From contig CAXNAA020000213.1 in the NCBI GenBank assembly GCA_964200075.2, positions 1-24,272 of the forward strand: DNA of 24,272 bases, read 5' to 3'. The notes beneath the pieces are model-generated. The model searched no databases, was not told the DNA's origin, and saw nothing but the letters and a program-made list of their open reading frames with translations. Position 1 is the stretch's first letter. The number at the start of each line of letters is the position of its first letter. The stretch is from Sphacelaria rigidula. Taxonomy: Eukaryota > Phaeophyceae > Sphacelariales. A program made the translations under genes and the position numbers. Of this stretch, positions 9,601 to 22,300 are shown one piece after another.

Positions 9601-12600
9601 CGGCGTCAGCGCCCAAAGTTTATTCCGCACTATAATAGATACATAACGCAAAACTGACCCGATAGAAACATATCTAGTATCATAGTGACCCCCTCGAGCG
9701 AACGAACAGCGTGATATGGCCTTATTTTTTCTCGCGCCCTTTGCCGTGGCGCTGGGGGTGAAGTTTTTTCTGTGTTTTGAAATGCGAATTCCCGCATCAA
9801 TTGGTACCCAATACCATCACGGATCAAACCCCAGTAACTGTTAACAGGGAGGGAATCTAACGCAGAGAAAATAGTCGAAAACAGTTTGTATGGGATCGAG
9901 TTATACGAAGCACCCCAAAACGTGGTATTTCGGTGATGTGGGTTTTTGGTGTTGTCGGATTTCCATTGATAAGATGCATTGAAGGCCCACAAATCCTCTT
10001 GACGATTTCCCTTGTAACTTTCGTAGAAATGCTCCGATCATCCTCAAACTTGGTAGTTTGATATATATATATATATATATATATATGGGTGCTACGAATG
10101 GGGAAGAAATCGTTTAGAAAGGTGTCAAGGTTTATCCGCTCTCTACCTGCTTCCGGGTATTCCGGTGTGAAGATCCCCAGAAGCCGGTAGAGACTGCTTC
10201 AAACTATAAAATTCAAAGTTGACTTGTCCCAAGGTAGTTCAAGGAACGTTTGTACCAAGTTTCGTTGCGGAACTCGAGAAGCTGATATCAAACAGTCGAT
10301 TTAAGCTCAAGCGCACGAGGAAAACGTCGGTAGCATACTAGAACCAAGTAATCAGGGGGGTTCCGCGTACATCGGTATACCGTAACGCACAAACGGGCCG
10401 TTTCCTGTAGAAATACCCTGAAATTTTGTATTCGAATTTTTGGAGATTATCGGAAGGGTTCCATGAATGGGACCATTCGATTTGGTGAGAAAGAAAACAA
10501 ATCGAAAGATCCTATTCATACAACCCTTCCGAATATCTCCGAGCACCCGTATACACAAGTTTAGGGCCTAACTTCAAGAAACAGCGTGACCAATCGCCGG
10601 GGAGTAAATTCCGGTGGTTCACCCTGAACCTGCCTGTAAGATGAGCACATTTGAGGTGGACAAATACTCGATTAAAACACCACAGCTGGTAAGTGCTTCG
10701 GTACATGACGAAAGGTATGTAGTGTCCTTACGAGTGTGTGCTCACTTTCCGGCACGTAACTCACAGAACTGTACCTGTACGTGCGGGTGTTTGCGAAACG
10801 CAGGCGTCCGCTCTTGTCAAGGAGAAGGCGGCAGCGGCAGCAGCTGGGCGAAGGGAGGCAGACATGGAGTCACAGGTGATTACTTGTGGAAGCTGCCCAG
10901 ACGTCGAGCATTTTGCTAACGATACCGTGCTGTACATTCAGACTAATCGTGTGAATGACTGACTTGCTCGCCTCCAGATTCTTCCAGAATGTGAGGTGTG
11001 TGTGAGGTGTGTGTGAGGTGTATGTGAGGTGCATGTGCATGCGGAAAGCCTCACTATCCCGCGCTTCCTTGTCTCCGGATGTGAAGGTGGCCGAGCTGAA
11101 CGACGCGTGCGAGGCTCTAACTCTGGACAAGGAACAGCTGGCGCTCGAGAAGGAAGACTTGCAGGTGGGCTTGAGTCCAGCTTTGGAAGCATTCGCTGTT
11201 GTAGGGGCATTTTACCGTTTCTGTTACTCGCTAGGGTGTGGCGCGGTTGCTCCCTGAAACGCAATACGCGAGCTCGGTGCAGTTCGTTGGTCTTGGCGGG
11301 GTGGCTGATCGCTGTTAGTGGTGAGATTATAATAGTAGACTATTTTTTTTTACGTTTGTGCAGCCCCTGCTCTTGCCGTCTAGATTTTTGCTGGAGCTCT
11401 GTAACAAAGCAGGAATGCGACGTCATCAGTCATTGAGCCTCCGGAGGCGCTCGACGGTCCGTCCCCCTGTCGAAACTGACGGCTCACTCTCTTCCTCCTC
11501 GCGACCCCGTGTCCAATCCTGCCAATCCTGACTTTACCGCGGATCGGTCGGGATGGCAGGACAAGGTGGATGAATTGCAGATGGAATTGGAGTCTGCTCG
11601 GCTCGATCTGGAACACGCTCGGCTAAGCTCCAAGGAAAACGAGGCCGCCGCGCGAGCTTTGCGGTAATAGCCATGTACTCATGTATCATGATACAAGCAT
11701 TGAAATATTGGATATGTAGTGCATTTTTGCACGTACGGCAGAACAGATGGAGTTCTGTATGAATGGGTGCGGCACCAACGCTTGGAAGGTTGTTCTAAAA
11801 CTAGCGGGTATCTGAGTTGAAAATTACTCATCTTCTTCTTGAGTCTGTTTTGTTCGACCGCTAGAAATCGAAGAGAGGCGCCCTGTGCACTCGTACTTGA
11901 CACCACTTCACGCAATCCTTCGAAACCGCCTTTTGAGTCATTCAGACTTTACATGTTAGTGTCGTGCCGAACATGGAGTGTGCATATGCGCAAGAGTTGC
12001 TAGATAACCTGAAAGCGTCGCGTATCCAGTTTTATAAATGAGTTCGGTTAACCTAGCATTCGCTATTATTCGCATGCATCTTGACTCTCCTTCGTCGTAC
12101 AGTATCATGCGTACATATTAGTGTTGTATGCAGGAATGTAGGGGCAAAATACGACCCCAGGAGAGCGCCAAATAGTGAGCGGGACACGCAATTGGCGGGG
12201 GACCAAGAGGAGCCTCAGTGCTGTATGGTGGTGTACATTGTACATTTCACGTGGGTTGTGTGGGTAAAAGGCACCTTGCGTCACCTTTCCAGCATCTCAC
12301 ACTCATGAGCCTGCGTGGGTACAGTACGCGAACGGTGACTGAATGGACAGACATAGCACCGCGTACAAGTTCTCTCTGCCATTCTCACCATTTTTTTGTC
12401 GGGCGCCGTATCGAACGCGCACATGTACAAAACAGTCGTGTTTGATATCCGCCGAACAAGCAGAACAAAGAAGAGAACAATGACCTAGAGGGTGACTTTC
12501 GCCTTCCCTTCACTGCCCTTCCCTCCCCCACAGTCGAAGCGAATGACAGACAATACACAAACACTACCACACTATCACATTCGCACACTCGCACACTCGT

Positions 12601-13316
12601 ATGAAATTGAAAGAAACGTTGACTTTCAAACTAGCAGATACCAAATACCTGACGTCTGGGAAAGTTGTTTCGCACCGGCAAATGTCTGCTAACGTTTGGA
12701 GATGCCCGAACACTCGCAGAATACCCGCCGACATTTCAGGAGGTTGATTCTACCTGGGAGAACACTTGCAAAACGTCTAAGGAAATTGGTCTGTACTTGC
12801 ACATTTTTTCCGAATGCTGGGCATATCCATTGTGGAATGAAGATATGGCATGCCCTAGGTCGTGCTCTGTCCTACGTGTGAAAGTGGTGCATGCAACGAG
12901 TAGAGGAGGTGTGCTATGTACGACTTTCCACTTGTATCGCTCAATGGCGCGTTTTGACCTCTGCTGCGGATTAATATGTACTCATAGCATGATTTTGTTT
13001 TTGGGTCGTCGACAGTGCCCACCTTGTCCTTATCATGTCAACATATGTATCCTCATCAATGTGGTCGAGCAGGGCGGCTGGTGATGCTGCCGGCGGTGAA
13101 GGTGTGGACGTCAAGATGTTAGCGGAACAAAATCTGCAACTCAAGGAGGCGCTCAAGCGACTGCACACTCACAGCATCACAGAGAAATCCGAGGTACTCG
13201 ACCGCAAATCCGCGCCTGGTGTATGGCGGACCGAAGTAACGGTACTCTCGTGCCTTTTTGGGTCACCTAGTCCCTCGACAACGACGCGCGGTAGTTGGCA
13301 TGTCATCATCCCGTGC

Positions 13317-13354
<38 letters not shown>

Positions 13355-16300
13355 ATGCGCGTCCACTTTCGCGAAGGCCGAATTTCGTAATACTACTAGT
13401 TCGCAGCTGCGCTAGATTTAACACTCATTTCACGTTTCGGATGTGCGTGTTTTGCCGTCGCTGCTGCATACAGCTCACGAAGGCAATCCGAACCCTTGAA
13501 AAGGAGGCTGCACTGCATGCCACGCTCGAGGAAGATGTAGGGAAATTGCAGGCCTGGAAAAAAGCTAAGACGGCTGAGATAAAAGATCTCATGGAACAGG
13601 TATTTTTCCTCTTGTATAACTCGCAGCCTTTCGGTTCGGCACTATCTCGGGTAGGGACCTTCCCTTGGCACCAGTCCTATGCTCTTCTTGCATATACGTA
13701 ACGTTGCATTGTCATCCGACACGCGTGAGGTGGCTGTCGGTGCTCCACACATGCAATGCTCGCTGTAGAAAAATGTGACTGTGGCAGTGCTGTTCAAGAT
13801 TTGCCTTCGCGTGAAATGTCATGTTCTCCAAAACCTCGTTGGCCGCGGTTGAGCATGAATCCTAAGCTACAAATAGTGGCAGTACTTGTCACACGTAACG
13901 CTAACCCGAGCCCGAGTTGAACTAGGGCACGCGACTTGTGTGTACAACGTTGCCCTTGAACGCCGAAACCGACACCGACTGTTGGCCTGTAAAGCGCCAG
14001 TGCCCATGTGGTGCGTATCCGCCACTCAACTTCCCTCCAATGCGATTTTAAGACGACAATCCAGCTTTGCAAGCATATCGCTCCCCTGTGAAGTGTTGAT
14101 GCGTGTGCTGTTTTGTCCTTGCTCTAGTTGGACGAGAGCAAAGCCTACGGGGAAATGGTTGAGGAGCTCACTGATAAAAACCTGGAGCTCGGCGAAAGAT
14201 GCGGCGAACTCGAGGCCACAATTGCGGATCTGGAATCTTCAATTGAGCTATCGGAGGAGCTTGAAGTTCAGCAAGCTGAAGAAATACGAGAATTACAGGT
14301 GACTGCGAGTGATGGGCGATCGGTGATGTTGCGGCAAAAACAGACATGTTACGCTAGTTTCCTTCTACGATCGTGCATCCTCTGGCGCACTTGGGACTGC
14401 ATCAGGCGACGTGCGTGCTGCCTGTAGCTTGTACTTTCATATGCAAGCGTGCACTCTCGAGTGCTCGAGTGCCCTAGAGACTTGCGCTTGTCGTCGAGGC
14501 ATGGCTGGAACAAGAACGGCCTGATTGAAGTAGGCTAGCGACATGCTTACCGAAAACCTCCGAACACAGTGGGTTCGACCACCACGCTCGTCTGCTTGCT
14601 GCTTCGGTTTGTGACGACATTTTCCCGCACTTGCAGGCCGATTTGACTCGTCGTGAGATCAGTTTGCACAACCAGAAACTCGCCCTTGAGTCAATGATGA
14701 AGGAGCTCGAGGACACCAAGCAAACAATCGATCGATTCAGGTGATATATCAAGAGGTCTGCTTGACCATATGCTCGTCATACATTTTTTTCGTGCTACAC
14801 GCGCGCAATCTAGCGTTCAATGCATCTTTTCTCGTTTTTTTGTAGTGCGATTCTATTGCTTATATTACATACGCGCTGTTGACACCACAGAGAATACGCC
14901 GAAGAACTCAAGACTTCTCGCGACGGGCTCGCTGCCGCTGCCATGGCGGATGCGGGGAACCTGGCCTTGAACAGCGCGGAAAGGCGTGCTTTCTTGAATC
15001 AGAAAGCTGCTAGCCAACGACGAGTTACTGAAAATCGAAGGTTGGTTTCTTAGCCGAAGCTATTGTAGAGTAGCAGCACACTCGAATCATGTTCCGCGTA
15101 ACTTCCACGCGCCATTCTGTAAGTTCTGTGTCGGGGAAAGAGTTGTGCATGTTTTCGCCCCAAATTGTTCTCGCTCTTAGACAGCAGCTGTGACTCTTGT
15201 AAAAACAGTGGCCAATTTTACTCATTGCGCAAAAAATTTGCGCGTTTCTTTGGAGTTGACCACATTACGACGAGGGAATCCCGCAAGGGAAGGCACGCTA
15301 TTTGGTATCCGTCCTATATACACGGCTCTGTGGTATATTGCACGACCTCGGACTTACATGCAGGTGTCCACGTCTTCCCGCCCCTTACTGCGTCTGCCCC
15401 TTATCTTCCTCCGTAATTGAAAACTATAGGGTCAAGGTGTCACAGAGGCTGTTGCAGCTTGCTCTTTTTGATGCCCAAGCACGCTCCTCTCGTACATCTA
15501 TGCTCCTTCCCGGGTCGTTGTTGCTTGCGGAGACCGAGCTTAGGTGAGCACATGGCGGTAATGATGTTCCCTGTTGCTGTATGACTTTATAGTATATCAT
15601 TCCCAACTACATTTAGCTTAGCGCACTTCCTCCTCATCTCGTGCGAATCCCTGTTGGTAGCTCTTATGCTGTTGTTTGTTGGTGAAGGTTGAAGCTCCGG
15701 TAGAGACCCGTAGCTCTACACAGCACCATAATATGGGCTATTTATCAACACGGAGGCAGCAGCAATTAATTGGTGGACTGGTTTGATTGATTTGATTTTC
15801 GCACATGGAGTTATTTTCCACGAATACAGCCGTGCCTGCCGATAGACCAAATGTCGTATCGACCCCGAGAAAAAAAACCGACAGGTCCTGCTACCGGATA
15901 GGACTTGAGAACAACAAGCCGTACAAAGAACAAGGTCGTCGCAAAGGCTGATAATTTTCAAGGGGTACAATGTACATGTTGACATGTCGTCGTGGACGTG
16001 TGTGCTCTTCGCACAGAGTACGTCGTTGGCACTATTTCACCTCATGCGTAACGGGACACTGTTGCACCCCGGCATGTACGTTGACTTTAGTCATTTTGAT
16101 GCATGTACTACACAGATACGCAGAGGCGGACCTGAGCCTATGCAGATTGGCGGGGAAGGGTAACCTCGCCCTGGAGTTGCTTGAACGTCCCGCCATGGAG
16201 TTCATCGATGCCTTGGCAACCACGAAGGTTTGTTTCCACGGCGAACGGGGTATTTGTAGGTAATTTTTTCCCAGGGCACGTCTCACTTTGTGACTGGGTC

Positions 16301-19300
16301 TAAACTCCAGAAACGCACCTGGGCATACCGAGTGGTCGCCTTTAGAATTAGCCGTGCCTCGTGTTGCCCATGGCCGAAAATCTCATGCTTGCACCAACCA
16401 GAGGCTCCCTCCGCACACCTGTAGAGTGGGCGTCAACCCAGTAGTAGATTGAGTGCCACTGTATGCCACCTTGGGCTTGCTTGGCAGTTGTCCACTTCAT
16501 CGCACGTGCTCACATTTCGACATTCATTCTGCGCTGTGCGCAGCAGCCGACGGATGTGTCGACCGATGAGGATGCCTGCGCGGAGGTGGTGCAGCCGTTG
16601 GATCGAACGACGGTCATCGAAGATTGCACACGCCTCGCCCGTGAGGCAGAAGAGTCGACACCAATCGCGCGAGTGGTGGGGGAGGCGCTGGCGGTGCTGA
16701 CCGTCACCACCCTAAAAAGCGGCATCTCGTCACACCAACCACAAGACAACAGTGGGTCTGGTGATGACTTTTCTGCCGAGAAAATTGCAGGCGTGAGCGC
16801 AGAGGTTCTGTCGGCAGCCAATGAAGCAGAAAAGCTTGTTGACGGCCTGCTGAGGGTACTACAGGTGATGTCCATTATTTTTCAGCAGTCGATTGAGTTT
16901 GAAGGCTCAACGCATACACTTACCATGCCTTACACCGGAAGTAACTAAAATTGATGTTGATATATATATTTCGCATAGTCAAGATCGAGCATCGTTCATG
17001 TTGAGGTGAAAGCTTGAAAGTTACCATTGCCTCGTCATGCGGTGAATGCGCTCGATCGGTCCTTCGCCCAGCGTGGTAAAAAAAGTCGCAACTGGGCCCC
17101 CTTCTGCCTTTCGGCTCAAGCACGAGTCGGTTGACACAAACGATGGCGCATGCCAATACGTGAAAATGCACTGAACACGTTTTTACCGCCGAAAATTGAC
17201 TCCATCAGGACGAAGGTGGACTACCACCTCAGCTGACGGAGAGCATTGTCACAACCCTCACATCAACCGCCGCCACAATGGGTGCGCGTCGCGTCGCGGC
17301 CGTCGCGTCGAGCGTTGAAGAAGACAGCACTAGTAGCTCCATCGGCGAACCAGCCGCTGAGTGGGGGCATGGCGCCGGGGGTGGTATCGGTGCTGCAGTA
17401 ACTGCCTTACAGGACTGTTTGGTGTGGACGAGGCGTGCTACTCTAGCTGCAGTAGGAGCAGCTCTTCGTGTGAGTTTCAGGATGTACCGTTGCCTGCCCA
17501 TCACCATCTCGAGTGTAAACGTGTGTGCTATACAGGCGAAGCATAACGGCGACAATCGGCAGAGCAAGGGCCGAAGTGCCCAGATTAGTGCCGCCGTGCC
17601 AACTTCGCCATTCGATCCATCTGTTTTCGCTTCTGAATTTTCGGAATATATTCCCATTTGTGCTCGTCATTTCAGCCAGTACGTTTTGCTGTCGACATCG
17701 AACTATGATTATGATGAAGGGACTTGATTTGGAGCTAGTGTTGAGATTATTTCATGTGGTCATCATGCATCTCCCCCACCCATTTTTCATCCCTCCAGGA
17801 CGCTGAAGGTGCAGTTGTATCTACTCCATTGGGCGGTGACGGCGATGATGTCCTCCTCGCACCGTGGCAGATCATGCGCGGGCTCTGGGTGGAACTGGCG
17901 GTGAGGGTTTCATTCTAGTAAGCAGTATGACCGCTTGGCTTGCGTTGTACTGGAGCAGATCATGCCGTATATGCGATAGTTTATTCTTGTTATCTATAAA
18001 CCTGGAGTTATTATAATATTTTGTCCCGTACGGATTTTATTGGGCAAGCAAAAGCGATACCCTCGAAGAGAGAAAAAATACATCTGTTCATGTCCGGTAC
18101 GTCTTGTCTAGTACGGGGACAGGGTCATAATATTGAATCCGATGGGAACCGGAGCTTACGGGTAACCACAATTCTTGTTGGGCGGTAGTCGCTGGTGGAT
18201 GATTGGCGGGACATGGAAAAGGGTTATTTATTTTTCACGTGCGGAAAGGCGTGGCACTTGATCGATGTAAATGCAATAAAACTCGTCACACCCAGTTAAC
18301 CCTTGGACCGCGGTGCGGGTAGTCCATCCGGATCATGCATACTTTTTTCAAGTGAATATTGATGCCGATGCAGGAGGTGACCTTACCCTCGCGGCCAAAG
18401 GGTCAATCGCATATTGATTGCTGGTTTAAGTCGTTTTGGGGGGCCAAGTACTTGTCAATGCGCAGCGGCGAATGACATCACTTCCTACTCAAGCCAATTC
18501 AGAATCGTCTAGGTGCTGGAGCTGCCCACACATGAGCAAGTGTGAGCAAATAGCTAGATCTCTCCCTAGACGAGTGCCTTCACACGTCTACTGATGCATA
18601 TAACTAATACTGGCCACCGACCGATCACCACGCCTCTTACCTAGCCTCACCGTCGTTACGTAGTATATAAGTAGCACGCTTGTATTCCACGAAGAGCGGC
18701 AGGAGCAGCGGCGACAGTACTACGTGTCCACTGGCTTTACTGTGTGTGCACATCGTACACAGCTACATCGCTACACAATATAATGGATCCGATCAGCTAG
18801 GGGGGTCATCTTTTTTGCAAGCATTTTCCCGGTTTATGAAGCACGTGGATGGAGGCTCTGGCATCACAGCAGAATGACGAGAGCTGCGGTGTGTTCAGAC
18901 GCTTGCAGTAGACATGAGTCTATGCTGCCTATCGTTTGCTGCTGTTCGTAGGTCGTCATGTTCAGGCGACACGCTGTATCCACTACACTGCCAAGCACGG
19001 CACCTTACTGTGCTGTCGGCCTCAATCTGCAGATGTGAAATAATGCCCACATTTTCAAAGAAACTGTGAATTAATATACATATGTCGGGCTGCTGAACAA
19101 AAATGTAACCCATGTTGAATTCGTTTCGAGTGGACGTTAGTTCCTCAAGCCGTGGCATCAGCCATCTGGGTACTTTTTCAACATTTTTCTCGATGTCGAT
19201 GTCAGCAACATGTCAGCCAGAGCGTGTCGACCCCGCGTAAGATTTTCCAACATGAGTCACAATGCGCCCGAGTCGGCAATCCAGCCGTACAAAGAGTAAA

Positions 19301-22300
19301 ATGAGGTCACCACATATATCGCTAATCTTTGTAAGAGTTGGAGCCGCCCGTGACTTTTAAGACCTGACATGCCGTGTTTCAGCTCACCGATCGCTATCAG
19401 CACGTGAGGTGCAATACCCCGAGCTCCCCGCGGGGCTCCTTCCGATTGCTTCATATTTACTACATTCTCTGCTCCTTTTGCGTGCAAGCAGACTCTACGT
19501 GACGTTGCGCGTGATTCGAACGGAACCTGGTCCAGTCGCTTGCAACAACTGGCCACCGGTAAGCTGGTGTAACTGACGCTCCGATAACAGCACTGTTGAG
19601 GTGTGATGGTTTTCGCTGTTGGATCAGTAGCACGGGCTCGGACGAAATTGAGTGATACAGTGATACAGCCGTAGTTGCGGTGGTATTGGAACCCACGTTG
19701 CGTGACTTCGATTTTCACCTTGCATGCTGAGGAATAACTGACTATTTGGGACGTGGCTGGTTTCTCATGCCTGTGCACTTGTTTCTACATCCGATCCAGG
19801 GTAGCAACATCGACTGCGTGCTAAACTTTGCGTTCTCGCGTGATGTCCAACAGGGGTGAGGGTGTGGTAAAGCTAATTCTGCTGTTTTCTCGTGTTCGTA
19901 GGAGCGACACGTCTCCTCGCACAGATTTTCGAGCACTTCTCGGACAAGAATCGGCGACCTTCAGCTGTCCACGACTTGATTGAAAAGGTGAGCCGGCTCC
20001 CGGGTCAATTTGTTCTGATGATTTCAGATGACGAGTTTTGTTGACAATACTACTACTATTCATATTGCACCTCGTTTGAAGGATTCCTTACGCACACGCT
20101 TTGCCGACAGATTTCGGGTTTGCGGACAGAGGCAAAAGAACTGGCACGGTTGGGCTCTTCCTCTGTACCAGCCCGGGATGAAGCGTCAGAGTGTTCAGAA
20201 CCTGCACCACCATGCCCAAGGGTGATTTGGACGGCAGTGGCCCCGTCCTTGCCAAGTAACTTGATGGTCACTTCGAGGAGTGATAACAGCGGGGCAGATG
20301 TTATGGCATCACCCTGTGCGCAAAGAGCTGGGAGGGTGCGGGCGTCGCTAGAGCGAGCGATTGATCTCAAGCCGGAGTTGGAAGCCTCTCGAGCAAGGGT
20401 GGAAGAGTTGGTGAGTCAATAAAATACCAACCGCGCACAATCGCTACAGTGCATATAAGTATGGATCATGGGCGGTGCCTGTGAGAGGGAGTACTATAAG
20501 TTGTTGACACATCGATTAGATCTTCGCCGCTACAACACACGAGAGTTTGGTGACTGTTTGAGACTCGAGCGTGTCCGTGTATCCGTTTCTACATTCAAAG
20601 GCGGCGTATAACGTGAGAACACGTGGCGCTTGTGTGTATCTGATGGCTTCCGCTTCGTTTTGCTACGTACTCACCTCGCCGGAATAAAAGGCGCGTGACG
20701 TGGCGGCAAAGAGCAAAGAGCTCATCGCAGCTGGTTCGAAACGGGAGCAGCTCGAGACCCTGTTGGAGAAGGCGACGGGTGCGCAGTCTACATCTCAAGA
20801 TCTCCAGCAGCAGGTACGCATCTTTGCCCGAGGTTATGTCGACGGTAACCCTACACCTAGCAACCCGCCTGCACGCATTGCCGTGGTCGATTGGTCCGAG
20901 TTATTTGGAAACTGTCGAAAGGGGGTTGGTTCAGGTTCGGATGCTCACGCGTCAGGTTCGGATACTCTCGCTTCACGCCTTACCGTTTGCGAATGCTCTG
21001 CAGGTGTTGCTGCTCCAAAAAAAAAGTGACAAGGTTGAGGAAGAAAATAAATTCCTGGCCATAGCCTTGGACGACTTGCAAGACAGTTCGAGTCGCTTGG
21101 AAGCTGAGAATCGTGCTCTGAAAATGGGAGCGTCGCCAGCTCCACTTTCAGGCTTGAGTGGAGGCGGAAACTTGGCGAAGGTCGGCAAAATCTCGGCTGA
21201 GTTTTGTGCCCTTTTATTCCGCTGCCGCTCCAGTGTCGTACCCGAACATTCGTCAAAATATTGCGGCGGTGGACGTTGAAATATGCCCAAACGATGGAGA
21301 ATACCCGCTATTCGACGCAGCTACATGTCGCTGTGTTCCTCAGTGCTTCATTCATGGAACCCCCTTAGTTTGTGCTGTGTGCGGGTTCACTCTCATCTCA
21401 TTTGGCAACGTTTGCTCGCTTTCGCCAGCGGTATTGGAAATCGCGTTCGGCGTGCTCTTGTAAATCTGCTGAAATGATGCTTATGGTTGAACTTGGCACG
21501 AGAGTCCAATGAAAATATCCAGCATAACGTAGGAAGCACGGCGATGAAATGACTGAAAGTATTTTTCTGGCAAAGCTCGCGATGGCCCTGTTCCGTTTTT
21601 CGTCCATGGAGGCTGAATGCCACATGTAGATTCACCCCGCGCGTGCACATGATGTAATTTGGTGTCTGCTGTAGACGAGGACGTTGGTGGATGGAATTGC
21701 AGATAGAACGTCCTCGCGTACCGTTTGCTGAACCGTAGAGTTGATACAATCCCCACTCTCGTGTGCTGCCTGTCGTTCTCGTACGCATAAGTATCAGCAT
21801 GGCCCGAAGACGCGTGCTCGAGGGGCACCAAATCCAGCCAACGCTCTCAGTGGAAATGAAACGACTCCGACAAGCGTCTTGGGAAAGGATGTGGCACCAA
21901 CAGGTAAGACATGCTTCATTTTCACCGACGATGTGTGTGGTGCGCCACAGTCCTACCTGCTTGTGACCACTGCAAAGTGGTAAAATGACACAGAGAGGCG
22001 TAGTCCCCGAGTTGCTGTAGCCACTACAGGTCGGCTTGCCCTGCATCTTGCACATGATGAGGATATGCATCGTAATGTTGATAATTGTTTTGTCGCTGCA
22101 GGTTCTTCCCCAGTTATTCCGGGAGAAGTGGAGGCGTCGCTCACTGTGGCTTTACGCTGGTGTCGGGCAGAAGTGGCCAGGTACGAGATCACTTCGGCCC
22201 ACTTGGTGGCCGTTTAATGGCAGATTTTGGCATTGTGTACTAAATCGTGCTCTCGACTCTTTTCAATCCCAGACACGAGCAATAACGTGGGCTCCAACAC

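Larger units (their letters stand above)
5694..10803 (+). other. Large 5.1 kb intron between exons 4 and 5
   Basis: Phase-0 intron, much longer than its neighbours. It holds an 8-bp tandem repeat (7061-7100), an ATCG-rich hairpin (8665-8753), an (AT)13 run (10061-10086) and a larger imperfect inverted repeat (about 10395-10590). Two short segments with good splice signals (6944-6984 and 10641-10688) could be extra exons but are not needed to keep the frame. Two minus-strand ORFs (7762-8157 and 9630-9992) have no family I recognise. Confidence 0.6.

Noticed and set aside
9630-9992. 120-codon minus-strand ORF
   Set aside because: No recognisable motif or neighbouring coding sequence.
16510-16875. 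121-codon minus-strand ORF
   Set aside because: Antisense shadow of exon 15 (serine/alanine-rich complement).
18500-18800. Possible solo LTR (TATATAAG, dense short repeats)
   Set aside because: No terminal TG...CA pair, target duplication or primer-binding site could be defined.
19800-19855. Exon-like block between tccgatccag and gtgagg
   Set aside because: Open only in phase 0 and would leave in phase 2, which puts a stop into exon 19; not compatible.
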